NCBI GenBank assembly: GCA_021927905.1
Contig: BLLK01000047.1
Span: 3,100,001-3,164,000 of the forward strand
Direction of reading: 5' to 3'
DNA length: 64,000 nucleotides
Source: Chaetoceros tenuissimus
Taxonomy: Eukaryota; Bacillariophyta; Thalassiosirophyceae; Chaetocerotales; Chaetocerotaceae
Shown: positions 1 to 10,229 of the stretch, one piece after another
Layout: every line of letters begins with the position of its first letter
How positions within the stretch are numbered: the stretch's first letter is position 1
Notes under the pieces: model-generated
Told to the model about the DNA's origin: nothing
Database searches by the model: none
Seen by the model: the letters and a program-made list of their open reading frames with translations, nothing else
Program-made: the position numbers and the translations under genes

Positions 1-1
1 A

Positions 2-3000
2 ACTGCTTGGAGAGAGGTACAGTTCGATGATCCATATCCTAAATCATCTACGGTGACATACAACCATGCAACCAATCCAAACAAGAAGCAGTGTCGCAAC
101 CTCGACTCTTGGAAAGTCACTCACAAGGATGGGACAGTCCAGAAGGTATACTCACCAAAATCTAAAGTTGCTAATGCATGGGACGCTTATCCTGGTGTGA
201 CTTCTGAGGTAAGTTACAGTGTTGAATCTTTCCTTTACTTTCACCTGTAGGTTTGTTTTCGTTCTGACTAATTATTCAATTCCATTTCTTTAGGTTGGTA
301 TTGAATGTAAGGCTAAGTGGAAGGGTAATGATGCTACTTTCAAATACCTTGGAGAATCCGATGTTCTCACTACTGACAGAAACAAGGCTGCTAACGATGA
401 TTCTAAAGTGGTAGCTCCTCAAGCAAATCCCGACTTTCGTGACCATTGTTTCGGAAGATGGCAGGTCGATAAGTGTATGGACGTTGAGGTAACCTACGAG
501 TTCACCATCACGAATACGTACACTATTCCACAAGCAATCTTTTACGATAAAAGAAAGAAGCAAAAGTTGCAAGTTACTATAAAGAACTCCGAAGATGCAG
601 ATACCTTCAATAATTATGGAAGCCTACTCGACGATATTCACAGCGATTTCATTGAGCCAAATCAAACCAAGCGTATTGGTAATAAAACATTCACCATCAA
701 TACATGTGATGAAGGTGGCATGAACTTTGCTGATTTTCGAATCAAGATGACTCTTGGTATTTTCTGCAACTATGAGGATGGGACATGCAACCATGGAAAT
801 AATGGTAATCTTGCAAACAGGTGTAAGTAAATGATTTGTGACAAACATGTTTTTTGTCACTAATTCTCAACATTTTCTTTGTATCAGGCGGGACAAAAGA
901 TTCAATTTCATTTGTCTATGCTCCTCCTCCTCCAACGTCTGCTCCTACTCTCGAATTCATTGAAACTATTGACACTCCAAAACCAATCATCACGGAGATT
1001 GCAAGGCCTGTCATCAATACAACAGTAAATCATATCGTTGAAATTTATGTACCAACTGTTACAAACTTCGTCCAGGTGAGTCATTGCGTCTAATTGCAAA
1101 ATATTTACATTGACAAGCTACTGACAGTATATCTTTTGTCGATTATAGAATTATTATTTTGTCTGGTACGATAACACAAACGGAAGATACAATAAAATCC
1201 TCCTCAACAGTAACAACTTCAACAATAATGGATTCCTTGTTTTGTGTGAAAACAGTATAGACGACATCTGCGATATAGTGGTCCCAGAATTAACATTTCA
1301 GGAAGAACCAACTTCTTTTTGGATCACAAATTGTGAAAGTCAAACATCCGAAGAAGCAGAATTTTGTACCAAAATTGATACAATTACTAATGTTACAATC
1401 AAAGGTAAAATGTACCGTTTGGAAGGTTTCGGAAAAAGCGACTTACCAAGTGGAGAATTTTATATTCCCGATAATTGGGTCTTTGTAGATACAGCAACTC
1501 CAGAAAACATGAGCTTGGGTAACAGAGATGACTTCAAACTAATCATTACAGAAGTCACTGATCCTATTGACGAGGGTAACGAGCTCATCGAGTTGTTTTC
1601 ACCAACTGGTCACACCAACCACCCTATCAAGGAAGTAAGTAGTTCTTCTTGACCTTCACATTCAAGTAATCAAAAGCCGTAATAATATCTAACTCTCCTC
1701 TCTTTCTCCTCAAATACAGAATCTTTTCCTCAAGAGATATGACAACGGACAATCTCCAGCAACAGAATCTTTGCCATTGAAAGGAAAGGTGATTGACAAC
1801 AAAGGCTTCATCGTGGTTTGTGATGCAAATGGAACTGGATGCGATCTTCGTGATTCAGTAGCTGATCTTTCAGGCAAGGATGTTGTCACTATCGAGAGAT
1901 GCAGTGATGCGTCTGGTACTACTGGTTGTGTGATTGTGGACGTATTTGGACTACCTGGAAATGCAGCAGGTACTCCTCCTGACTTTACCGGTGGTAGAGC
2001 ATACCGTCTACCAGGGCCAGTACATGATATGCCAAAAGCGGAATGGGATTCAGACGACTGGGTGATTCTTGGCAATGTGGATGAGGTTGGGACTACTCCA
2101 GGTAACAGAGATGACTTCAAACTGATCATTACAGAAGTCACTGATCCTATTGACGAGGGTAACGAGCTCATCGAGTTGTTTTCACCAACTGGTCACACCA
2201 ACCACCCTATCAAGGAAGTAAGTAGTTCTTCTTGACCTTCACATTCAAGTAATCAAAAGCCGTAATAATATCTAACTCTCCTCTCTTTCTCCTCAAATAC
2301 AGAATCTTTTCCTCAAGAGATATGACAACGGACAATCTCCAGCAACAGAATCTTTGCCATTGAAAGGAAAGGTGATTGACAACAAAGGCTTCATCGTGGT
2401 TTGTGATGCAAATGGAACTGGATGCGATCTTCGTGATTCAGTAGCTGATCTTTCAGGCAAGGATGTTGTCACTATCGAGAGATGCAGTGATGCGTCTGGT
2501 ACTACTGGTTGTGTGATTGTGGACGTATTTGGACTACCTGGAAATGCAGCAGGTACTCCTCCTGACTTTACCGGTGGTAGAGCATACCGTCTACCAGGGC
2601 CAGTACATGATATGCCAAAAGCGGAATGGGATTCAGACGACTGGGTGATTCTTGGCAATGTGGATGAGGTTGGGACTACTCCAGGTAACAGAGATGACTT
2701 CAAACTGATCATTACAGAGGTCACTGATCCTGTTGATGATAAGAACAAGTTCATTGAGTTGTTTTCTCCTTATCATGCTAATGAGACAATTCCAAGTGTA
2801 AGTTATTGATATTCCAGAGCCCATGATGCTTGTCATTGTCTATCGTATTATGCTGTTGTACTAACTTGTACTAATTTGCGCTTTTCACTATTTTTCATAG
2901 AAATACCGTGTGGTAAGATACATCGATGGAAATGATGCTTCCAGTCCGAAGCAAATTCATGACATCGGCTCAAAGGACCTCACAAGTGGATACTACATTG

Positions 3001-5122
3001 TTCCAGTCTCTTCCACTGATGATATCAAGAACCTTGACGGAAATGACGTAGTCACAATTGAGAAGTGTGTAGACACTGTGTGTAATGTTGTGGATGTGTA
3101 TGGTATTCCCAACTACAGCTTTGATGACCTCAAAAAGCATGACTTTACTGATGGTAGAGCTTACCGTCTTCAAGGACCAGTTCATGATACTCCCAAAAAT
3201 GAATGGGATAGAAGAGATTGGGTGATTGTGAAGCCATTGGATGGAGAAGATACTACCCGAGGCAATAGAAACGACTTCGAGTTGATCATTACTGAGGTCA
3301 CTGATCCGCAGGATGAGAAGAAGAGATTTGTTGAGCTGTATTCGCCAAGTGGTCACATCAATTATTCAATTGTGGAAGTAAGTCTGCACATCTGGATCAT
3401 ATATTCACTATGTTATAGATATGTTTTGTTTTGTGTTGCTAATCCTTTGTTGTTGTTTCTTCTTCTTTGTGTTCAATACAGAATCTTTACCTCAAGAGAT
3501 ATGATGGCGATAGTCCATCTCCGTCTAAATCCTTTGAGCTCAAGGATAAGTTTGTCAACAATAACGGTTTCATTGTGATCTGTGCAAGTAATGAAGGAGG
3601 AATCTGTCAATACACCGATGACGTTGCTGACCTCAATGGAGAAAATACAGTGACAATCGAAGCATGCTCCAAGGCTGATAGTACTGATTGTGAGATTATC
3701 GATGTATTTGGTGTTCCAGGGGATAAGCCAGACGATGCTAAGGATCAGAAGTTCACTGACGGTAGAGCATACCGTCTTCAAGGGCCAACACACGATACTC
3801 CAAAGGGTGTCTGGGATAGAGATGATTGGGTGATTTTGAAGCCATTGGACGGAGAGGATACTACCCCAGGGGATAGAGATGACTTCAACTTGATCATTAC
3901 CGAGGTGACAGATGTAGATAACTTCATTGAGTTGCACTCTACAAATGTCCACAATAATTACCCATTCCCAGATGTGAGTATGATGTTTGTTTTCATTTGC
4001 TTTTGTCTCTGTTTCATCGAAAGATGCATGGTTTTATTGTTATCATATTATGTTTACTGACACAATTTCTCCTCTTCTCTTGTATGTTGTGTTGTTATTG
4101 TGCAGAACTATTTTGTTGTGAAGTATACCGGAGGAAGCTTGTCTTCACCAACACCAACTGTATTCCCTCTGAAGGATGAGACTCTCGACGGCAACTCTTT
4201 CTTCGTCATTTGCGGTGCTAAATCAAACGAATTCAAAACATATTGTAATGACAATAATGCTGTTGGAGATCTAAATGGAGGCGATGTAGTCACTATCGAG
4301 AAGTGTGTTGGTGACGAGTACTCTCGTGAGAGCTGTGAGATTGTTGATGCTTACGGTATCCCAGGAGCTTCTTCCTCTGCACACCATTTCTATGACACAA
4401 GAGCTTACAGAAAGAGAGGCAATGTGCACGATGTGGCAAAGTCAACTTATGATGGTGATGATTGGGTGATTGCAGAGATTGGTAATACTTCTACTCCTGG
4501 AAATAGAGATGATGATAATTGCCCAGTAGCAAACACTTGTAGTGATGGAGAGATAGGAATCTGGTTGAGTGATGATGACTTTAGCTGCTGCAAACCAAAT
4601 CCTTTGTGTGGAAATGTTTGTGAAGATACATATTGTAGTTGCTCTATTGATGGAAGTGGCATGAATGGTATTCTGAACGAAAACAGCGAGTGTGTTGCTG
4701 TGAATGATCCAATTCAAATGGTTCCTACTGCTGCTCCAAATGCTGCTGCAGATACATTGTTAGAATCATGCGAGAATGTGAATCCATTTTGCCCTGGAAA
4801 GTGCAGTAATGAACCTTGTGACGAATGTGACTATTTTGGAAATTTGTCCAATGGGTTCAAAGGCGAAGAAGCTTGTTGTAGATACGCATGCAACAGTCTA
4901 AAACTTTGCCCACATCCCGAAGCTGAAGATAAAGGCGTGTCTGATAAAACTTGTATCCCAAATCCCCTCTGTAAAGATGTGTGTGTTGGAGAACAATGTC
5001 CACAGAAACTAGACCAAGGCGCTAGTCCTTCGAGCCCAGGTAAGGGTGGTAAAGGTATTCCTGGTGGGAAAGGAGTACCTCTAAAAACTAGAACAAGAAG
5101 ACTTAGGAGAGTAAGAAAGTAA
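2..5122 (+). CDS. Secreted/surface protein of six lamin-tail-like modules with Cys-rich C-terminus (5' partial)
   Basis: The gene enters from the left edge. My exon model is <2-208, 294-822, 888-1075, 1149-1634, 1720-2217, 2303-2797, 2901-3377, 3482-3973 and 4106-5122, giving 1462 visible residues; all junctions keep frame. Six modules of about 160-165 residues each open with a strand like LIITEVTDP...FIELFSP and contain GFIVVC, DVVTIE(R/K)C, GRAYRLxGPVHD and DDWVI...GNRDDF. The first strands resemble the lamin-tail domain (LTD), a beta-sandwich of secreted and nuclear-lamina proteins. Each module is cut by a phase-0 intron at the same place (E|N). The last exon adds a Cys-rich region (CCKPNPLCGNVC and similar), a Gly/Lys-rich stretch and a basic tail ending LRRVRK. 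The upstream part (CMDVEVTYEF...) is unrecognised. The Cys content suggests an extracellular role, but the signal peptide, if any, lies outside the window. Substrate or ligand unknown. Confidence 0.82.
1542..2718 (+). repeat. 583-bp direct tandem duplication (intron plus exon) inside the LTD-like gene
   Basis: Bases 1542-2135 match 2125-2718 at an offset of 583. The 85-bp intron (1635-1719 and 2218-2302) and the 498/495-bp exon bodies read the same in both copies; the first flanking differences I see are at 1541/2124 and 2136/2719. The unit carries one intron and most of one exon and keeps reading phase, so it adds exactly one 166-residue module. Near-identity including the intron implies a very recent duplication, gene conversion, or an assembly duplication. 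Confidence 0.93.
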
Positions 5123-5639
5123 GGCAGAATTTTGAGAAAATTGATAAGGTAGATGGTGGGTTTACTGTTCAACTTATCAACAAGAGAAATAAAGGATTTG
5201 TAATCTATAAGTATATGTGAATAAAATTCAAAGAAGTAAATAGTACAAGCGTTGATAAAACTTCGTAACATTGACTTCTTGAAATAACTGTTTCCACAAA
5301 AGGTGATGGTGTGCATGTGTCATGGTGGTCAAGCTTAGAAAAAGGAAGAGAACTAGAAGCAAGTTTCAGATCTTCGAATGCTGAAAGAACCATCGATCTC
5401 CACTCACCGTCACTACAAAGCAAGTTGGAGCAGTCTATAAATGTGCAAGAACTCCCTCAAGATCGAATACATTCCATATTTCTTCAATTTCTTATTAATG
5501 CTTTCCTCTCATTGAGTCAGTCTATTGGATAAAAGCGGAAGTATGTTTGCCTCATTTTCTAAATAAAACAAGATTATGACAACGCTTTGGCGAAAAGGGT
5601 ATTTTCATTTGAAGTCGCACTTTTTGAATATAAACCAAC
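5123..5639. other. Intergenic stretch, 3' of the LTD-like gene
   Basis: The interval holds an AATAAA-like signal near 5219, a plausible polyadenylation region for the upstream gene. A 73-codon open frame at 5311-5532 has no recognisable motif and no fitting splice junction to the next gene. I see nothing else. Confidence 0.5.
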
Positions 5640-7364
5640 ATGGTCTGCAGAACAGTGCTAGATCCCTCAAACAAAAATAATGATAATGCTTGTTCTATTC
5701 AAAAAGTACGAAAAGTACCGGGTTCGATAAGAAATCACTTGTCAGTTACGCGAGTGAAAAGAACCTGCACCTTCCGTCCAGCATACTCAATTACAAATGA
5801 AATATTTAGTGAATATCGAGGTTAGGACACTTTACATTTTAATGTTTTATTTACTGACGCTACTTCGACAGTCTTGTATATCCTATGGAAGTACTTACTA
5901 GTATTGTTTTAACGTTCATGATCATCAACGAGATTTGTGATGATATTGGACTAGCTTCTAACGTATTAGCAATACCTTTAGCCAATGATTCATTGGTGAT
6001 GGTGATTTTGCTGTGCGTAAGGTGATTTGAATTTACTTGGCTTGTCAGGTGGTGTTTTTTCGAGGAGACTGGATCAGGAGCCCTCACAACCATCTAGTCT
6101 ACAAGATTTGGATTCATCTCGCACAAATTGTGAAAGAGTTAGATTGAAAATGGGAGAACTAGTTGTTGACGAGACGACTAGAAGGTTATTAGAACTCACT
6201 TCTAATAAAGATCGTGGACCACATTGCGATGAAATTTTGAGTTTGTTGAAAGAAAAGGCATCCAAACTATTCGATGCACTTACTGATATCAACAAAGAAG
6301 AACTTGTGAGAACATGTCAACTAAGAACGTTTGAATTTGATCAGTTGGTTTTTGAACAAGGAGATCACCCAGATTGCTACTATGTCGTTTTACGAGGGTC
6401 AGTTTCCATTTACAGAAGACAAGAATCGGAAGAAAGCTTGAAGCAGAAGCAAAAAAGTCTTCAAGTAGAGGAAGATACCGACACAATGAAACCAAATCGG
6501 ACCATGTATGGACGTTTTCTGGTTTCGCTTATCCAAGGTGCAGGTTTTGGAGAATTGAGCTTTAACGAAAATGGGATTCATTCAAAACGAAACGCGACAG
6601 TGATTTCTGAAGGAAGTCTGGGACAGGCTCGTGTGGAGACCGAAACCACAAAGAGCGATGGATTATCCCAAGATGAAACAAATGCATCGAATGTTGCCGT
6701 TCTTTTACTCATTCCAGAACAAACATACATGAGAGTTTTGTACACAAAACATTCGTCAAAGCACCAAACCAAGGACAAAATTTCTTTTCTTCGAAAATGC
6801 ATACTCTTTCAAGATTGGTCTTATGATGACCTCGTCAAGATATCATTTGCAATGAGAAAAAGGAAATACGAAAAAGGTTCAGTTATTTCAACTCAAGGCG
6901 AACGCTTTGACAAGATATTCATGCTATCCAATGGTACCATACATATATCCCTCAAGATGACCAAAACTTCCAACAAGTCTCTATCCAATACTGAGAAACA
7001 CAAGGATGTAATCGTTGAAATTGCAGATCTATCTTCGACTGATCATGATATTTTTGGAATAGTGGAGATGATGAATGGGTCTAAAAAGTATAAAAGACAA
7101 GCTACTGCTTTGACAGATGTCGAAACCTACTTCGTTGATGCTAGCGACTTCCTCAGCTTCTTCAAACACAATCCCGATTCTGTCCAACATATGAGGAATC
7201 TTGTGAAAAGAAGAAGTAGGTGGGAAAATTTGAGAAAAGATTTTACTCAAAAGTTTTCTTCTTCAATCCCTCTAAAGCTACCAAAGAATGCGATTGAATT
7301 ATCCAATTATAGTCTATCGAAAAGTTCCATTCTGAGTGGAGAGAGGCGGGAGGAAACCTCCTAA
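5640..7364 (+). CDS. Protein with two cyclic-nucleotide-binding-like domains
   Basis: The supported part is the long open frame to 7364; ATG 6150 already includes both domains. A longer model joins 5640-5820 to 6049-7364 through a 228-bp phase-1 intron (G|GTTAGG...TTGTCAG|GT) and keeps frame, giving 498 residues; this upstream exon is tentative. Domain 1 has the cAMP/cGMP-binding fold signature FEFDQLVFEQGD...YYVVLRGSVSIY and a phosphate-binding-cassette-like FGELSF...RNATV with both the Glu and the Arg. Domain 2 has KGSVISTQGERFDKIFMLSNG and FGIVEMM...RQATA. No kinase, channel or acyltransferase domain is attached, so it could be a PKA-regulatory-like or stand-alone sensor. No pseudosubstrate or docking helix was recognised. 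Ligand and partner are unknown. Confidence 0.7.
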
Positions 7365-7877
7365 ATCGAAGAAGTGAAAGTGATGGGACCTACACTGTTG
7401 GTATTTCTGTGATAGAATATTTATAAAGACAGTATCTCCGTATTCATATGAATATGTTTTATATGTGAACTCTTTTGTCATTGTTTTCTAAAACAGGAAA
7501 AAAAAAGAGCAGGCTAAGAAGGGAATACGGTTTCAATCTATTTTATGTACCTATGTGATTGAGGGTACAATACAAGGGGGAGAGTATGTCTGAGTGAAGA
7601 TGAGGCTGATGAGAGAGTTTCATCAGTGATGTTTGTGTAGAAGAACCATCAGTATCATTCATCATCGACAAAGTACAGTACCTCAGTATATCTGAATCCG
7701 TAATCAAGAGCGAGCTGTGATAATCTCATGCTATAAAGAGGAAAAAGTATTCTAGTAAAAGTGGGTCGACCTAAAGTTTTCACTGAAAAAAGATAGATGC
7801 TCTACACATCACAATAGAAAAAGTGTGAATTCCAAATCTTTGCGTTGAGGAAAGAAAGCTAATGACAATAACTTACA
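7365..7877. other. Intergenic stretch between CNBD protein and ABC1 kinase
   Basis: About 510 bases containing an A-rich run near 7498-7506 and no convincing open frame, RNA gene or repeat. It presumably holds the 3' UTR of the CNBD gene and the promoter and 5' UTR of the ABC1 kinase gene. Confidence 0.5.
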
Positions 7878-9947
7878 ATGAAGCTACCTCTAGTTCTACT
7901 ACTTCTTTCCACCTTCACTATTGTTCAAGCTTTCACTAGCATCTCATCTACAAACCGAAATAGAATCAATGCATTCCATTTTCCTGAAATAGCGAGAACT
8001 TCACTGGATAGTAGAACATTGAGAACCTACGGAGGGACGTCTTCTTTGAACCTATTTAGAAAAACCAGTCTCGTAAATGATGCGACGATTAATTCAGTTA
8101 CACAACCAAATCAGATGATTCAAAATCTTCGCAACATTATGTTTGCAATGCTAGGTACTGTTTCTACTATAAAACAAAGAATATTACTTCCCTTGATGGA
8201 TTATACAAAGACGAGAAAGATAAAAACATTGCTAACTATAGTACTGCTTTTTCTATTGGTCGATACAATAGAGACTAAAAAACGCCAACGGATAGATCCA
8301 ACTTCTGAATGGGGAACATATGCAGATAATCCACAGAAAAGGGGCAGGGCTCTATTTGGTCTATTTGGAAGGATATCACTTCTTTCCTTCACTGCAAAAT
8401 TGCTTTCTTACATAAAAGTATCTTCCGATAGGGCTTCTAATTTGAAAAAAGTGGCAGGGGAAACATTTGCAGAGGGGCTACTGCGTCTAGGACCATTGTA
8501 TACCAAAATTGGTCAAATTTTATCTTGTAGAGACAAGCTTTTACCTGATGAATGGAAAAGCTCCATGGAACGACTTCAAGATCAAGTTCCAGCAAAGTCT
8601 GGCGAAGAAGCTCTTCAACTAGCTTACAGTGCATATGATGGTGGTAAAAAGGAATTTGATTCTATATTTACTGAATTCAACGATGTACCAATTGCAGCTG
8701 CTAGCCTTGGACAAGTTCATCTTGCCAAGTTGCGATCGACTAATGATACAGTAGCGATTAAACTTCAAAGACCTCGACTTCGAGATATATATGACAAAGA
8801 TCTAGCCTTGATGAAAAATATTGCAAAGACTGTTGATAAGTTTGGAGGCAAAGCTGGTGAGGTAGGTGGAGTCAAGCAATCATGGGAAGAAATTTTTGAT
8901 GATGCAGAGAAGATTCTATACAGAGAAATAGATTACAGAGATGAAGCAGAAAATGGAATAAAGTTTTGTTCGAATTTTGGTCTTGGTGTGAATGGTACAT
9001 CTGCGAAATGTACAGCCAAGAGTTTAGATGGCAAAGAAATGGAGAGTGCAGCTAGTTGGCTTCGCGCTCCATATGTTTACAACGATTTTTCAAATGAAAG
9101 ATCTCTAGTGATGGAATTCATTCCTAGTATAAAAATATCAGATAACGACAAGCTGAAAAAGAATGGAGTAACAGAAGAAGAGAAGGAATTCCTTGCAGAA
9201 TGTCTAGGTAGAGCGTATCTTCGTCAATTTTGCTGTGCAAAGTTCTTTTCCACTGATCCACACGCAGGCAACCTAGGCTGTGCGATCTCACGCAATGAAA
9301 AAGGGGAAAAGAAATCAGTTCAACTTGTATTCTATGACTTTGGGCAAGCATGTACATTGAATGATAATCAAGCGATTGGGATATTGGATGTCATTGAGGG
9401 TATAATGGACTACGATGTCGACAAATGCGTCAGTGCTTTTTCAAGAATGGGAGTTTTATCCGATGACGCTGATTTGGATAAGGTCCGGAGAAAGGTTGCC
9501 AACAACTTCGAAACTGGAAAAATCAAAGTGAAACAACGAAAGATAAGGACATCTAGCAAGTCAAATACTGAAACTGAGTCAACGCAGGAACAAGAATCTG
9601 TAAAGGAAGAAATTGACTTTTTATCCACAAATTCTACAACTGTAAAAACTGAAAACGGTGACATCAATGATGCTGAGATCATGTCATTTTTCACATTACC
9701 TGCAGAGTATGCATTCGCAGCTCGTGCGTTGACTCAACTAGACGGGGTAGGAAAGGGTTTGGACGAAGATTTCGATTTCATATCTGCCGCAGCACCATGG
9801 TTAGTCGAAATCAAAGGAGGTGAAAAATTTCTTGAGGACGAAGCCAGAAAAGCACTGAAGAGTATTCTAAAGAAGAGTACGGATTTTCAAAAGAAAATTT
9901 TCAAGACTGCTGGTTTTGACCCAAATAGGTATACGCGTCGTTCATGA
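7878..9947 (+). CDS. Plastid-targeted ABC1/UbiB (ADCK-like) atypical kinase
   Basis: Single-exon gene of 689 residues. The N-terminus MKLPLVLLLLSTFTIVQA|FTS is a signal peptide followed by Phe, the diatom plastid-import signature. The ABC1 core is complete: KxGQ motif (YTKIGQ, near residue 208), the Ala-rich loop AAASLGQVHLA that replaces the kinase G-loop, the VAIK lysine (near 294), the DPHAGN catalytic segment (near 460) and the metal-binding DFGQA (near 486). ABC1K proteins of plastids regulate prenylquinone and tocopherol metabolism and plastoglobule function; this is family knowledge. An insertion near residues 540-600 (KVKQRKIRTSSKSNTETES region) is low-complexity and probably disordered. 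A TM-like segment lies near residue 118 (LLTIVLLFLLVDTI). Confidence 0.9.
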   Translation: MKLPLVLLLLSTFTIVQAFTSISSTNRNRINAFHFPEIARTSLDSRTLRTYGGTSSLNLFRKTSLVNDATINSVTQPNQMIQNLRNIMFAMLGTVSTIKQRILLPLMDYTKTRKIKTLLTIVLLFLLVDTIETKKRQRIDPTSEWGTYADNPQKRGRALFGLFGRISLLSFTAKLLSYIKVSSDRASNLKKVAGETFAEGLLRLGPLYTKIGQILSCRDKLLPDEWKSSMERLQDQVPAKSGEEALQLAYSAYDGGKKEFDSIFTEFNDVPIAAASLGQVHLAKLRSTNDTVAIKLQRPRLRDIYDKDLALMKNIAKTVDKFGGKAGEVGGVKQSWEEIFDDAEKILYREIDYRDEAENGIKFCSNFGLGVNGTSAKCTAKSLDGKEMESAASWLRAPYVYNDFSNERSLVMEFIPSIKISDNDKLKKNGVTEEEKEFLAECLGRAYLRQFCCAKFFSTDPHAGNLGCAISRNEKGEKKSVQLVFYDFGQACTLNDNQAIGILDVIEGIMDYDVDKCVSAFSRMGVLSDDADLDKVRRKVANNFETGKIKVKQRKIRTSSKSNTETESTQEQESVKEEIDFLSTNSTTVKTENGDINDAEIMSFFTLPAEYAFAARALTQLDGVGKGLDEDFDFISAAAPWLVEIKGGEKFLEDEARKALKSILKKSTDFQKKIFKTAGFDPNRYTRRS

Positions 9948-10229
9948 TAATAGGCTTTCATTTAAACTACAGAAGTCAATAAAATATGAAAATGAAAACG
10001 AAGAAATACGAGTAATACTGAAATTGGAAATAGGGTGTTCCCACATCTCAATTCCCCACTTTTTTGTAGCTATTTTCCTACGTAGCTAGAAACTCAGTGA
10101 CACATGGAACCCTTCATTTTTTGCGGTTTTGCGATCGAGAGAGGAGGAGACATCAACATTTTGCATGAACACAAAGTGAAAGTATCGACATACACTTCAA
10201 CCCAGACCCAAAGCTCATTATATATATTC

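Noticed and set aside
5311-5532. Upstream exon for the CNBD gene
   Set aside because: Stop at 5530 comes before any plausible donor that would join it to 5640 or 6049.
5700-5740. Possible tRNA B-box (GGTTCGA-like)
   Set aside because: No A-box or cloverleaf partner found around it.
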